DNA of 64,000 bases from Methanococcoides sp052057775 (GCF_052057775.1 NZ_CP195121.1:1674001-1738000), one strand, 5' to 3'; shown: positions 1 through 9,439, counted from the first letter of the stretch. The notes: generated from the sequence alone by a model not told the origin. Translations and numbers: made by a program.

Positions 1-1
1 T

Positions 2-58
2 TTTCCGGTGATGGAGTCAAGTGACACCATGAAGTTCATGGCAGAGCATATGGGATAA
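2..58 (+). CDS. C-terminal end of a gene entering from the left (partial)
   Basis: The second forward frame is open from the window edge to a TAA at 56-58 and gives about 18 residues ending in MKFMAEHMG. The stretch is too short to assign a family. It is called a probable gene tail because it is open to the edge, ends in TAA like most genes here, and is followed by an AT-rich intergenic region of about 300 bases. That region holds a TATA-like element near 248 and nothing else I recognise. Confidence 0.35.
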   Translation, partial: FPVMESSDTMKFMAEHMG

Positions 59-247
59 AAATTTATTAATTTGATAAGCCAGGCTTTCCTGATTTATTAT
101 CCGTTTTTTATTTTTTGATATTTCTGTTTGGTTCACCCTTTATCGATGAATAGCATTTCCCGAAGAGTTTCTGGTTGCGGAGAATACTCATTTAAATTGC
201 ATTCGTCTTCTGGAAATTCTATAATTACATACATTCTAAAAATATGA

Positions 248-262
248 ATATATATTTATAAG
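248..262 (+). promoter_or_regulatory. TATA-box-like element upstream of katG
   Basis: A run of alternating A/T ending in TTTATAAG lies about 110 bases before the katG start. It fits an archaeal TATA box and would place transcription start near 285, leaving a leader of about 90 nt. No operator was recognised. Confidence 0.4.
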
Positions 263-373
263 CAAAGAACATTCTTTTTATTTACTTAAGGGGGCATTAC
301 TTGGAGTTTAGCTAAGTTGCTTACTTGGAAGTTTATTTAATGCCCGATCTGTGTAACAATGGAGTGGAATTTA

Positions 374-2551
374 ATGAATGAAGATAGCAAGAGCCATGTA
401 ATGGGATCCACTGCTCGCAGTGGCACATCGATCCGGGACTGGTGGCCGAATCAGTTGAACCTTAACATTTTACACCAGCATTCTTCCCGGTCCGATCCGA
501 TGGGCGAAGAGTTCAACTACGCTGAGGAATTCAAGAAACTCGACCTGGAGGCTCTGAAAAAGGACCTCTATGCACTGATGACCGACTCGCAGGACTGGTG
601 GCCTGCCGATTATGGTCACTACGGGGGGCTCTTCATCCGTATGGCATGGCACAGTGCAGGCACCTACCGCATGGGAGATGGTCGTGGGGGCGGAGGATCC
701 GGTAACCAGCGTTTTGCGCCTCTCAACAGCTGGCCGGATAATGTGAACCTCGACAAGGCGCGCCGTTTGCTCTGGCCGATCAAGCAAAAATACGGCAGAA
801 AGATCTCCTGGGCTGACCTGATGATCCTCGCCGGCAACTGCGCACTGGAATCCATGGGATTCAAGACCTTCGGCTTCGGCGGGGGACGCGAAGATATATG
901 GGAGCCAGAAGAGGACATTTATTGGGGCTCTGAAACCGAGTGGCTTGGTGACGAACGCTATTCCGGTGACCGGGAGCTCGAAAATCCTCTTGCTGCCGTG
1001 CAGATGGGTCTGATCTACGTGAACCCGGAAGGGCCGAACGGTGAACCGAATGCGGTAGCTTCCGGGCGTGACGTTCGAGAGACCTTCGCGCGTATGGCCA
1101 TGAATGACGAAGAGACTGTAGCTTTGGTCGCAGGTGGGCACACCTTCGGCAAGTGCCATGGCGCTGGCGATGCAGCACACGTGGGACCCGAGCCAGAGGC
1201 TGCTGCTATCGAAGAGCAGGGACTCGGCTGGAAGAGCAGCTTCGGCAGCGGCAAGGGCGACGATACGATCAGCAGTGGCATTGAAGGCGCCTGGAACCCA
1301 ACCCCGACCAAATGGGACATGGGCTATTTCGATACCCTGTTCGGGTACGATTGGAATCTTGTCAAAAGCCCTGCCGGAGCCTACCAGTGGGTCCCTTCCG
1401 ATCCGGTTGCAGCTAAGGCCGTACCGGGCGCCCACGATCCGTCCAAACGACAACCACCAATAATGACCACTGCCGATCTCTCGCTGAGAATGGATCCGAT
1501 CTATAAACCTATCGCGAAGCGCTTTCACGAGAATCCGGAAGAGTTCGCAGATGCCTTCGCACGCGCCTGGTTCAAACTGACCCACCGCGACATGGGCCCC
1601 CGCTCCCGCTATCTCGGCCCGGAGGTCCCGGAAGAGGAATTGATCTGGCAGGATCCGGTTCCCGTAGTGGATCATGAGCTGATCGACTCACAGGATGTCT
1701 CAGACCTCAAGAACAGGATCCTTGCCTCGGGAATTTCTGTTTCTCAACTTGTCACGACGGCATGGGCATCGGCGTCCACGTTCCGTGGCTCCGACAAGCG
1801 CGGCGGGGCGAACGGGGCGCGTATTCGTCTTGCTCCGCAAAAAGATTGGGAGGTCAACCAGCCTGAACAACTTGCGACTGTGCTTGAGACCCTTGAGGGG
1901 ATCCAAAAGGAGTTCAACAACGCTCAGTCAGGCGGGAAGAAGGTTTCTCTTGCCGACCTTATTGTCCTGGGTGGATGCGCAGGTATCGAGCAAGCGGCAA
2001 AGAATGCCGGTCACGATGTGATCGTTCCCTTCAAGCCGGGACGCACGGATGCTTCAGATGAGCAGACCGACGTTGTGTCCTTCGGTGTACTCGAGCCCAA
2101 AGCAGACGGGTTCCGCAACTACCAGAAGACCAAATACGCTGTGCCGGCAGAAAAAATGCTGGTGGACCGTGCACAACTGCTGACACTGACAGCTCCGGAG
2201 ATGACAGTTCTCATGGGCGGTATGCGCGTATTGAACACCAACTTCGGTCAGTCCCGGAACGGAGTTTTCACAAATCGGCCGGAGTCCCTCACCAATGATT
2301 TCTTTGTGAATCTGCTCGACATGAGCACGGAGTGGAAGGCAATCTCGGACGATGTGTTCGAGGGCCATGATCGCGCAACAGGCGAACTCAAGTGGACCGG
2401 CACCCGTGTCGACCTCATCTTCGGTTCGAACTCCCGGCTCAGGGCCGTGGCTGAAGTCTACGGATGTGAGGATTCCCAGGAGAAGTTTGTGAACGACTTT
2501 GTAGCGGTGTGGAACAAGGTAATGAACCTTGACCGTTTCGATCTCGCCTGA
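374..2551 (+). CDS. katG: Bifunctional catalase-peroxidase KatG
   Basis: Heme enzyme that removes hydrogen peroxide by catalase and peroxidase activity in the cytoplasm. The 725-residue product has the usual KatG length and two-domain layout. The N-terminal catalytic domain carries the distal RMAWHSAGTYR motif (Arg, Trp and His near residues 89-93). The tyrosine of the Met-Tyr-Trp adduct lies in YVNPEGPNG, and the proximal heme motif is ALVAGGHTFGKCHG. The second, degenerate peroxidase-like domain follows. An in-frame ATG at 359 is possible, but the ATG at 374 is preceded at 6-7 bases by GGAGTGG, so the shorter start is preferred. The gene is visibly richer in G and C than its neighbours, and KatG is mainly a bacterial enzyme, so acquisition by transfer is likely. 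It appears monocistronic. Confidence 0.97.
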   Translation: MNEDSKSHVMGSTARSGTSIRDWWPNQLNLNILHQHSSRSDPMGEEFNYAEEFKKLDLEALKKDLYALMTDSQDWWPADYGHYGGLFIRMAWHSAGTYRMGDGRGGGGSGNQRFAPLNSWPDNVNLDKARRLLWPIKQKYGRKISWADLMILAGNCALESMGFKTFGFGGGREDIWEPEEDIYWGSETEWLGDERYSGDRELENPLAAVQMGLIYVNPEGPNGEPNAVASGRDVRETFARMAMNDEETVALVAGGHTFGKCHGAGDAAHVGPEPEAAAIEEQGLGWKSSFGSGKGDDTISSGIEGAWNPTPTKWDMGYFDTLFGYDWNLVKSPAGAYQWVPSDPVAAKAVPGAHDPSKRQPPIMTTADLSLRMDPIYKPIAKRFHENPEEFADAFARAWFKLTHRDMGPRSRYLGPEVPEEELIWQDPVPVVDHELIDSQDVSDLKNRILASGISVSQLVTTAWASASTFRGSDKRGGANGARIRLAPQKDWEVNQPEQLATVLETLEGIQKEFNNAQSGGKKVSLADLIVLGGCAGIEQAAKNAGHDVIVPFKPGRTDASDEQTDVVSFGVLEPKADGFRNYQKTKYAVPAEKMLVDRAQLLTLTAPEMTVLMGGMRVLNTNFGQSRNGVFTNRPESLTNDFFVNLLDMSTEWKAISDDVFEGHDRATGELKWTGTRVDLIFGSNSRLRAVAEVYGCEDSQEKFVNDFVAVWNKVMNLDRFDLA

Positions 2552-2573
2552 TCGTAACATCAACGTATTCGAG

Positions 2574-2598
2574 GGCTTCAAAAGCATATTTTGAAGCC
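2574..2598 (+). terminator. Hairpin downstream of katG
   Basis: A perfect 10-bp inverted repeat (GGCTTCAAAA and TTTTGAAGCC) with a 5-base loop lies 23 bases after the katG stop. The internal TTTT and the position suggest a terminator or mRNA 3' end structure. Archaeal termination mainly needs U-runs, so its function is inferred. Confidence 0.45.
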
Positions 2599-2740
2599 TT
2601 GCATCCATGAGACCGCAGGAGAGAGCAAAGGCCACAGAAAAGTAATATTCCGCTTTAAGGAAGTCCATGTCTTCCACCTTAGAGTTAGAAAAAGCTTTTA
2701 CGGTGGAAGTATCTATTTTTGCATGATTGCTGATCGATAG

Positions 2741-3823
2741 TTACTTATTACCCAATGTATTGACATCATGGTTAACGGTGCTAAATAATCCTTCTGAGAT
2801 GACAGGGCCCATTTTTTGAAGTGTGTCTACCTGTGATGTCATTATCTCAAGTTTCTCAAATCCTGCTATGTGGAAGACCGCATCTCCTTCATTTACAAGT
2901 GGCAAATTGTTCTTGCCTATGATTATGCCGGAAATGGGAGATAATATCTCGACCTCTTCATGTCCGAACGGGTCCACGATCACCCCCAGGGATTCGCCTT
3001 TCTCCACGTCAGCTCCAAGTCTTTTGAAAGAATGGACAATACCACTTTCCGGGGCACGAACCCATTTGTTTGAGCGGGCTACCATTGGTTCTATCACCTT
3101 TTTATTAGTGGGTGCATTCGGTTTTGTCCTTATCATCCCCAACTCTTTCATTACGTTGCGGATGCCTTTAACGCCAGCCCTGATGGCAACCTCATCAAAA
3201 CGAAGTGCTTCCCCTCCTTCATAGACGATGAGTGGAATTTCCATCTCAGTACATGCTTCACGCAATGACCCATCCCTTAAGTTAGAATTTATGATGACAG
3301 GTATGGCAAATGCTTTTGCATAGTCCTTAATGCCGGGCATTTCGAGATTAACACGAACCTGTGGAAGGTTGCTCCTGTGTATAGAACCCGTGTGCAGGTC
3401 GATACCATGAGTGCAATTGCTGACAATTTCCTTGATAAGGACATTGGCAAGTCTTGAGGCCAGGGAGCCTTTTTCACTTCCCGGGAATGAACGGTTCAGA
3501 TCACGCCTGTCAGGGAGGTATCTTGACAATGAGACAAAACCATAGACGTTGACTATGGGAACAGCTATCAGGGTCCCATTCAATCCTCTGAACTTCGATG
3601 AGCGAAGAAGCCTGCGGATGATCTCTACACCATTGATCTCATCCCCGTGGATGCCTGCCACAACGAACAGGCAAGGTCCTTTTTTCTTTCCATGTATCAC
3701 ATGGACCGGGATCTTCAGTGGTGTCTGGGTGTAAAGACTGGCTGCCGGAAGCTCAAGGTCCACATGTGTACCGGGTTTTATCTTTACACCTCCTATGGTA
3801 ATATCGGTGTTCTTCATGCTCAT
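2741..3823 (-). CDS. Succinylglutamate desuccinylase/aspartoacylase-family zinc deacylase
   Basis: A 360-residue M14-like zinc amidohydrolase of the AstE/AspA family. The zinc site is visible as GIHGDEING (about residue 57), with a further ligand in DLHTGS (about 140). An Arg-rich RRDLNRSFPGS stretch typical of the family lies between them. The last 110 residues form a barrel-sandwich-like tail (VRAPESGIVHSF, ILSPISGII). The gene begins two bases after the stop of the upstream rimK-like gene, so the two are almost certainly cotranscribed. A RimK ligase beside such a deacylase suggests addition and removal of glutamate or a related group on a shared target. This is inference; the substrate is unknown. 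Two ATGs six bases apart (3823, 3817) could serve as start. Confidence 0.85.
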   Translation of the reverse strand: MSMKNTDITIGGVKIKPGTHVDLELPAASLYTQTPLKIPVHVIHGKKKGPCLFVVAGIHGDEINGVEIIRRLLRSSKFRGLNGTLIAVPIVNVYGFVSLSRYLPDRRDLNRSFPGSEKGSLASRLANVLIKEIVSNCTHGIDLHTGSIHRSNLPQVRVNLEMPGIKDYAKAFAIPVIINSNLRDGSLREACTEMEIPLIVYEGGEALRFDEVAIRAGVKGIRNVMKELGMIRTKPNAPTNKKVIEPMVARSNKWVRAPESGIVHSFKRLGADVEKGESLGVIVDPFGHEEVEILSPISGIIIGKNNLPLVNEGDAVFHIAGFEKLEIMTSQVDTLQKMGPVISEGLFSTVNHDVNTLGNK

Positions 3824-3824
3824 G

Positions 3825-4730
3825 TCAGCCTTTTCCCCTTGTCTTTGTTTTGTTTGGTCTGGCGTTCTTCTCGATGAACTCGATGATCATGCCTGCAATG
3901 TTCTTTCCTGTTGCAGCCTCTATTCCCTTTAGTCCGGGGGATGAGTTCACTTCCATCACAAGAGGGCCACGGCTTGAACGCAGAATGTCAACACCTGCAA
4001 TATTAAGTCCCATTATTTTTGCTGCCTGTACAGCTGTTCTTCTTTCCAGTGGCGTTATCTTTGTAGGTACCGCTTCTCCTCCTCTATGAAGATTGGACCT
4101 GAACTCTCCTTCCTTTGCCTGTCTTTTCATAGCCCCTACGACCCTGTCGCCAACTACGAAGCATCTTACATCCGAACCGGCCGCTTCCCGGATGAATTCC
4201 TGTATCAGGATGTTCACGTTCAGCCCCATGAAAGCTTCTATGACACTTTCTGCTGCACCTTTTGTCTCGGCAAGGACAACACCTATGCCCTGTGTTCCCT
4301 CCAGAAGCTTGATTACAACAGGCGGACCGCCCACCATTGTAATGAGGTCATCTATATCATCAGGTGATCGGGCAAATCCGGTAACTGGCAGTCCTATGCC
4401 TTTTCTTGATAGCAACTGGAGTGACCTTAGCTTATCCCTTGAACGCGAAATGGATACGGATTCATTTACACTGAATACTCCCATCATCTCAAAATGACGC
4501 ACAACGGAAGTCCCATAGAAGGTAATGGATGAGCCGATACGTGGAATGATCGCATCATAATCGTATAGCAGCTCTCCCTTGTAGTGCATGCTAGGCTTTG
4601 CTGATGTTATGTTCATGTAGCACCTGAGCGTATCGATCACATTGACATCGTGACCACGCTCTTTCGCAGCTTCGACCAGATGGGTCGTAGAATAGCACTT
4701 CGGTTCCTGAGATAATATTCCGATTTTCAA
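3825..4730 (-). CDS. rimK: RimK-like ATP-grasp glutamate ligase
   Basis: ATP-grasp ligase that adds L-glutamate to a protein or cofactor carboxylate; in Escherichia coli RimK acts on ribosomal protein S6. The similarity to bacterial RimK is unusually close along the whole chain: IPRIGSSITFYGTSVVRHFE, GLPVTGFARSPDD, the ATP-binding VIKLLEGTQGIGVVLAE, EFRSNLHRGGEA and the magnesium-binding LVMEVNSSPGLKGIE. I prefer the TTG at 4730, preceded at seven bases by GGAG, because it aligns the N-terminus with the MKIAIL start of bacterial RimK. The ATG at 4745 would add five residues. Methanogens also have RimK homologues for cofactors (MptN, CofF), but this one looks bacterial, so transfer is likely. 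It forms an operon with the downstream deacylase. Confidence 0.88.
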   Translation of the reverse strand: MKIGILSQEPKCYSTTHLVEAAKERGHDVNVIDTLRCYMNITSAKPSMHYKGELLYDYDAIIPRIGSSITFYGTSVVRHFEMMGVFSVNESVSISRSRDKLRSLQLLSRKGIGLPVTGFARSPDDIDDLITMVGGPPVVIKLLEGTQGIGVVLAETKGAAESVIEAFMGLNVNILIQEFIREAAGSDVRCFVVGDRVVGAMKRQAKEGEFRSNLHRGGEAVPTKITPLERRTAVQAAKIMGLNIAGVDILRSSRGPLVMEVNSSPGLKGIEAATGKNIAGMIIEFIEKNARPNKTKTRGKG

Positions 4731-4907
4731 TTGTCTTCTCCACATAAGTAATGGGATATAGTCTGATCAGATCATTCAGCAGACATTAATTATTCCTTTA
4801 TTATTGGAATTCGTCTGACTGAATTTATATTTTTGGAATGCAGTTAGCTTCTTTTTAAAAAGATCTTTTTTCAATTTCATTTGTCTTCAGGGTGGCAGGA
4901 ACATATG

Positions 4908-5828
4908 TTATGACATATCTTCCTCGAACCATGCAAGTTCCCTTATAGTTTTTGCAAGGCATGCGACAAGCCATTCCTTTAGAAGCGTTTTCTCTCCAAG
5001 AGACTTCCCGGCTTCGCTCATCTCGCCGCGCAGCCAGGCATTCAATTCCATGACATAATGCAGTGCTATTATTTCATGTTCCTCGTCATGATAGCCACAG
5101 CCTTCGAAATCAATTGATGGTCTTAATTGTCCTATGGATACGATCGTCTTTTTGACATTATCCGGGAAGGCATAATGGCATATGTCAGTACGGTCGATCT
5201 GATAAATTAGATCTCCGAAATGCTTCTCTAATACTTTTCTTTCAGTTTCAAAGTTCCACAGCAGCCTGTCCAGCAGTGCCAAAACGAGTGCTTCCTTGTG
5301 CTTGTTCCTTTGACCAAGTGAACTATACACTTCCTCGAACAGCTTTTTGGGAATGCCTCTGGTATCTTCTTCCGGTGGCTTTTTCCCTGCAACCCATGCC
5401 TGAAGTACCCAGATATACTCCTGTCCTTTACGACTTCTTCCGGTCTTGTCCTCTTTCCAGGCATCTTCTCCGCATTTTGGGTGTGAATTGCCAATTGAAT
5501 CTGGATCGATATCCAGTTCCATTTTTCCAATGGATCCAATTATCCTCTGGACATGGTTCTTAAATTTAAAATGACAGATCTCCAGCCTGGTGATGAGGTT
5601 CCGTATGTCCCGGGCTACCTTTGGGAGGGGACCAATGCGTTGCTCCATTCGGTATATTTCTATTATTTCGGGGTCAGCTTTCTCAAAGCCGATGTTTGAC
5701 CATGGTTCCATCGGAATATCTGGTTTATCGAACCTGTCTGCAGAATCTATGGTATCCTGATCATTTTCCGGTATATTCCCGGTATTTTCTGGCACTTTGT
5801 GACAACCCTTTGTACTTTTTCTTCTCAA
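4908..5828 (-). CDS. Hypothetical protein with an internally duplicated domain
   Basis: Up to 306 residues; no family recognised. The first 40 residues are polar and low in structure. The rest seems to contain two related units. Around residues 80-150 there is LEICHFKFKNHVQRIIGSIG followed by a Trp-containing helix (VLQAWVAGKKP). Around 215-280 there is TDICHYAFPDNVKKTIVSIG followed by ELNAWLRGE. This points to an ancestral duplication. The ORF overlaps the 3' end of the upstream rsgA in another frame by 68 bases, so the true start may be internal, for instance the ATG at 5711. It has no signal peptide or membrane segment. Confidence 0.7.
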   Translation of the reverse strand: MRRKSTKGCHKVPENTGNIPENDQDTIDSADRFDKPDIPMEPWSNIGFEKADPEIIEIYRMEQRIGPLPKVARDIRNLITRLEICHFKFKNHVQRIIGSIGKMELDIDPDSIGNSHPKCGEDAWKEDKTGRSRKGQEYIWVLQAWVAGKKPPEEDTRGIPKKLFEEVYSSLGQRNKHKEALVLALLDRLLWNFETERKVLEKHFGDLIYQIDRTDICHYAFPDNVKKTIVSIGQLRPSIDFEGCGYHDEEHEIIALHYVMELNAWLRGEMSEAGKSLGEKTLLKEWLVACLAKTIRELAWFEEDMS

Positions 5829-6831
5829 GTCTCTTCAGTCCAAGCTCAGCTTTTTCTGACTGGAAGGCAAGTTCCTCACTGAGCTTGTGGAAACTGTCCA
5901 GCCTCTCCTGCATTATAAGGCCCTGTTGTACTGCATTCCGGACAGCGCAGTTCGGTTCGTTGTGATGAGTGCAGTCCTTGAACCTGCAATAGATCGAAAG
6001 GTCGGCAATATCAGAAAATGTCCTGTCGATACCTTCAGAACTATCTCCCAGCTGTATTTCACGGATACCGGGGTTGTCGATCAGGATCCCCCCGTTTGGA
6101 AGAACGAACAATTGTCTTACTGTGGTCGTGTGCCTGCCTTTGTCATCATCTTCCCGTACTCCCATGGTCTTCTGTATCGTCTCACCAAAAAAAGCGTTGA
6201 TTAGTGTGGATTTCCCAACACCTGAAGAGCCGATAAGAGCTACTGTTTCATCAGGTTTTATGTAAGGTATAAGTGCATCGAGATTTTCCTTTGAAAGAGC
6301 ACTGATAGCAATGACAGGCACATCACCTGCAATTACCTTTGTATTCTCTATCAGCTGTTCCGGGTCATCAGCCAGGTCGATCTTATTCACGAGGATGACC
6401 GGTCTTACACCTGATGAATGTACAATTGTGAGATATCTTTCAAGTCTTCGCATATTGAGGTCTTTTCCGGCTGCTGTAACAATGAAGATCGTATCAATAT
6501 TTGCGGCAATGACCTGCTCTTCACTACTTTGTCCTGCTGAACCTCTTGCAAGACATGTCTTGCGGGGCAGAATATCCACTATGGTGCAGGAGTGCAGTTC
6601 GGATTGGTCAAGGAGGACTACAAAATCTCCCACCACCGGTTGTTTTCCTATCCGGAGCATGGCACCGGATGTTGCAGTTTTTATTGTGTCATCAGGAATG
6701 AGGATCTCATAGACGGTCTTATGCCGGGCTGCAACTCTTCCTGCTGTGTAGGGACCTTTGTAAGCAGCGAATGCATTTTCAAGTTCATTATCCCAGCCCG
6801 GGATCGAATTCAGGTTTTTATTATCATACAT
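5761..6831 (-). CDS. rsgA: RsgA-type circularly permuted GTPase
   Basis: Ribosome-associated GTPase that in bacteria helps mature the 30S subunit. The 356 residues show an N-terminal OB-fold region followed by the permuted motif order diagnostic of the family. G4 is NKID (149-152), G1 is GSSGVGKST (201-209), a switch region carries RHTTTVRQ, and G3 is DNPG (252-255). A C-terminal zinc site uses Cys282, Cys287, His289 or His290 and Cys295. An ATG start follows a GGGGATC ribosome-binding site. RsgA is common in bacteria and patchy in archaea, so acquisition from bacteria is plausible. It lies head to tail with the following hypothetical gene. Confidence 0.93.
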   Translation of the reverse strand: MYDNKNLNSIPGWDNELENAFAAYKGPYTAGRVAARHKTVYEILIPDDTIKTATSGAMLRIGKQPVVGDFVVLLDQSELHSCTIVDILPRKTCLARGSAGQSSEEQVIAANIDTIFIVTAAGKDLNMRRLERYLTIVHSSGVRPVILVNKIDLADDPEQLIENTKVIAGDVPVIAISALSKENLDALIPYIKPDETVALIGSSGVGKSTLINAFFGETIQKTMGVREDDDKGRHTTTVRQLFVLPNGGILIDNPGIREIQLGDSSEGIDRTFSDIADLSIYCRFKDCTHHNEPNCAVRNAVQQGLIMQERLDSFHKLSEELAFQSEKAELGLKRLEKKKYKGLSQSARKYREYTGK

Positions 6832-6875
6832 TTTGATCCCCGCCTTTTTACTTCAGAAGTAATTAGGTATCTATA

Positions 6876-7793
6876 ATGAATAGCTCTTTTGATAGTTCTA
6901 TGATATCTGCTCTTGTTTACATATATCATAAACTAATTGTATCTGTAGGTTCATTACTTCTTATGGGAAAATTCAGGGATGTAGCATTGCAGACCGTTAA
7001 AGAATGGAACTCCGATGATGGCATATCTTTCAGTGCAGCCCTGTCATTCTACCTGATAATAAGTCTTCCTTCCCTTCTCCTTTTTTCATTATCTCTGGGT
7101 GGGATGTTCCTTAAAGTGGAATGGCTTCAGGCAGCTATACTGGACTATATCTCACCTTTTGCCAATGATGAAATAATTTTTTCATTGAACCTGCTTTTCC
7201 AGCAATTGCCACAAACCAGTTCCCTTACATTTGGTCTTGTCAGCAGTTTCCTGCTCTTCCTGTGGAGCGCCGGTAACATCTTCCTTCATTTCCAGAGAAT
7301 GGTCAATGATATGTGGGGAGTTACTGACTATAAGAAAGGAAGGGTAGAGAGGATCTTCAGGAAACGTATCTCTTCACTTGTTGCTGTCTTTACATTCAGC
7401 GTGCTGCTGATCCTGAGTATTCTGATGGAAATATTTCTGGTAGTGGTCTCTAAGATAATTACCACTATTCTCCCATTTTCGCTGAACCTTATCCAGTATG
7501 CTTCTTCTGTGGCAAATTTCTGTGTTCTTACAGTACTGTTCGTTTATCTTTATACAACACTTCCTGAGAAGAAGGTAGGAATTAAATATATCATGACAGG
7601 TTCCTTCCTTACTGTACTCTTTATAACCATTGGTAAACATCTTTTCAGTCTGTATATCTCGTACAGTACTTTAACGACCGTCTATACCAAGATCGGTGCC
7701 TTTCTGGCGGTCTTCTTATGGTTGTACTATTCATCCATTATTGTTACACTGATGGCCGAATTCATCAAGGTATATTCTGATATTGAACAATGA
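6876..7793 (+). CDS. YihY/virulence factor BrkB family membrane protein
   Basis: An integral membrane protein of the YihY/BrkB (formerly RNase BN) family. Family hallmarks are the N-terminal SFSAALSFYLIISLPSLLLF segment, the central WSAGNIFLHFQRMVNDMWG and the C-terminal GAFLAVFLWLYYSSIIVTLMAEF. About six transmembrane helices are visible. The transport or structural role of this family is not settled. Family alignment would favour a start at MGKFRDV (ATG at 6963), but neither start has a strong ribosome-binding site, so the long form is listed. It is divergent from rsgA. Confidence 0.82.
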   Translation: MNSSFDSSMISALVYIYHKLIVSVGSLLLMGKFRDVALQTVKEWNSDDGISFSAALSFYLIISLPSLLLFSLSLGGMFLKVEWLQAAILDYISPFANDEIIFSLNLLFQQLPQTSSLTFGLVSSFLLFLWSAGNIFLHFQRMVNDMWGVTDYKKGRVERIFRKRISSLVAVFTFSVLLILSILMEIFLVVVSKIITTILPFSLNLIQYASSVANFCVLTVLFVYLYTTLPEKKVGIKYIMTGSFLTVLFITIGKHLFSLYISYSTLTTVYTKIGAFLAVFLWLYYSSIIVTLMAEFIKVYSDIEQ

Positions 7794-8002
7794 GGATTCA
7801 TTATCATTCTATCCGATGCAAAATATGCAGAACATCTAAATAAATTGGGTTGATAAATTAGATGGGGAATGTTTTGCAAAACAAATCTCATGATTCCGTA
7901 TATTTCTCTTTGAAACAGGATTCTCGGGACTCATTCCTGTGGGATCAAATAGGATCCTAAGATTCTCTGGCTGATGATGTCTTATAATGTGGTGTGGTCT
8001 GA

Positions 8003-9439
8003 TTGAGATACAATGTAGTTCTGGGTGTATTGGGTTCCATTCTATGGCTTCTTGCCGGTTTCATGATCGTTCCATTGGTCGTTGCACTCTATTATCATGA
8101 GCCTTTGTCAACTTTTGGAATTCCTCTACTCATAACCGTGGCGATGGCTTCCATTTTCACACTGTTCTTCAAGCGACAGGAAGAAGAATGGAACATGAAG
8201 GAAGGTTTTTTTATCGTAGCATCAGGCTGGCTTATTGCAGCTATAATCTACTCGTTCCCATACATGCTTGAAGGGGTACCCCCTCTAAATGCCTTGTTCG
8301 AATCAATGTCCGGGGTGACAGCTACCGGGGCTACTGCACTTACTGATATCGAGAGCCATAGCAAAAGCCTTCTGTTCTGGAGAGGTATGACCCAGTGGCT
8401 TGGCGGAATGGGGATAATCATGTTGTTCATTGCCATACTGCCGAAGCTCGGTATTGCAGGACGGCAGATGTTCCGTGCCGAGGTTCCGGGTCTTCACGAA
8501 GAACAGCTTCGTCCGAGGATCAGGGAAACTGCCAAGATACTCTGGCTTGTCTACATTATGCTCTCACTTGCAGAGATCATTGCTCTTGACCTTGCAGGAC
8601 TATCCCTTTATGATTCTGTGACCCACACGTTCACATCCATTTCATGCTCGGGATTTTCTCCCTATTCAGACAGCATAGCTGCTTTCGATGATCCGTTAGT
8701 GGAAGGGATCTTCATTGTTTTCATGTTCCTTGGGGGAGCAAACTTTGCTCTCCACTACAAGACAGTATTCTCTGATCGTGAAAGCCTGATAAAGGATCAG
8801 GAGTTCAGATTTTACTTTTCACTAATTGCCGTAGCTACCCTTGTCCTTGCCTATATGCTCTTCAGTACTCAGGTCTATTCCCTATCAGATGCATTCAGGT
8901 ACAGCAGTTTCCAGGTAATATCTATACTGACGACCACCGGTTATGCAACAGCGGATTTTAATCTCTGGCCTGACTCCTCACGGTTCATTCTCTTCCTGCT
9001 GATGTTCATCGGAGGCTGTGCAGGTTCCACTTCAGGCGGTGTGAAAGTAGTGCGTGTGCTTCTTCTCATAAAATACGCACAGAATGTGCTTTTCAAGGTA
9101 CTTCATCCAAAAGCGATCAGGCATGTACGCTTTAATGGGACAACAGTTCCTGAAGATATCATCCATTCCATTGTTTCCTTTATGGTAATATACTTCATGA
9201 TCTTCGTTGTCAGTTCGACCATGCTGGCACTGATGGGAATGGATTTCGTCACTTCCCTTAGCGCTTCCATTGCAACCCTTGGGAATGTTGGTCCTGGCCT
9301 TGGTCTTGTAGGTCCCATGGAGAGCTTTGACAACATCCCCGATCCGGGTAAGCTGCTCCTCACTGCCAATATGTGGATCGGCAGGCTTGAGGTGTTTACC
9401 GTGATGGTTATACTTACGCCGGCTTTCTGGAGAAAGTGA
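8003..9439 (+). CDS. trkH: TrkH-family potassium uptake membrane subunit
   Basis: The 478-residue membrane protein carries the four selectivity-filter-like loops of the Trk/Ktr/HKT superfamily: SGVTATGATA, SISCSGFSPYS, TTTGYATAD and ATLGNVGPGLG, each following a pore helix. Ten or more hydrophobic segments are visible. It probably imports potassium, relevant to a halotolerant methanogen that also makes acetyl-beta-lysine. No TrkA nucleotide-binding partner is nearby. The start is a TTG preceded by GGTGTGG. The upstream 200 bases contain no other gene I can support. Confidence 0.93.
   Translation: MRYNVVLGVLGSILWLLAGFMIVPLVVALYYHEPLSTFGIPLLITVAMASIFTLFFKRQEEEWNMKEGFFIVASGWLIAAIIYSFPYMLEGVPPLNALFESMSGVTATGATALTDIESHSKSLLFWRGMTQWLGGMGIIMLFIAILPKLGIAGRQMFRAEVPGLHEEQLRPRIRETAKILWLVYIMLSLAEIIALDLAGLSLYDSVTHTFTSISCSGFSPYSDSIAAFDDPLVEGIFIVFMFLGGANFALHYKTVFSDRESLIKDQEFRFYFSLIAVATLVLAYMLFSTQVYSLSDAFRYSSFQVISILTTTGYATADFNLWPDSSRFILFLLMFIGGCAGSTSGGVKVVRVLLLIKYAQNVLFKVLHPKAIRHVRFNGTTVPEDIIHSIVSFMVIYFMIFVVSSTMLALMGMDFVTSLSASIATLGNVGPGLGLVGPMESFDNIPDPGKLLLTANMWIGRLEVFTVMVILTPAFWRK

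Noticed and set aside
470..1675. 401-codon ORF antisense to katG
   Set aside because: It is the complement of a clear, GC-rich katG and has no recognisable motif; a frame shadow.
2054..2677. 207-codon antisense ORF over the katG 3' end
   Set aside because: It overlaps the conserved KatG C-terminal domain and runs through the likely terminator hairpin; no family match.
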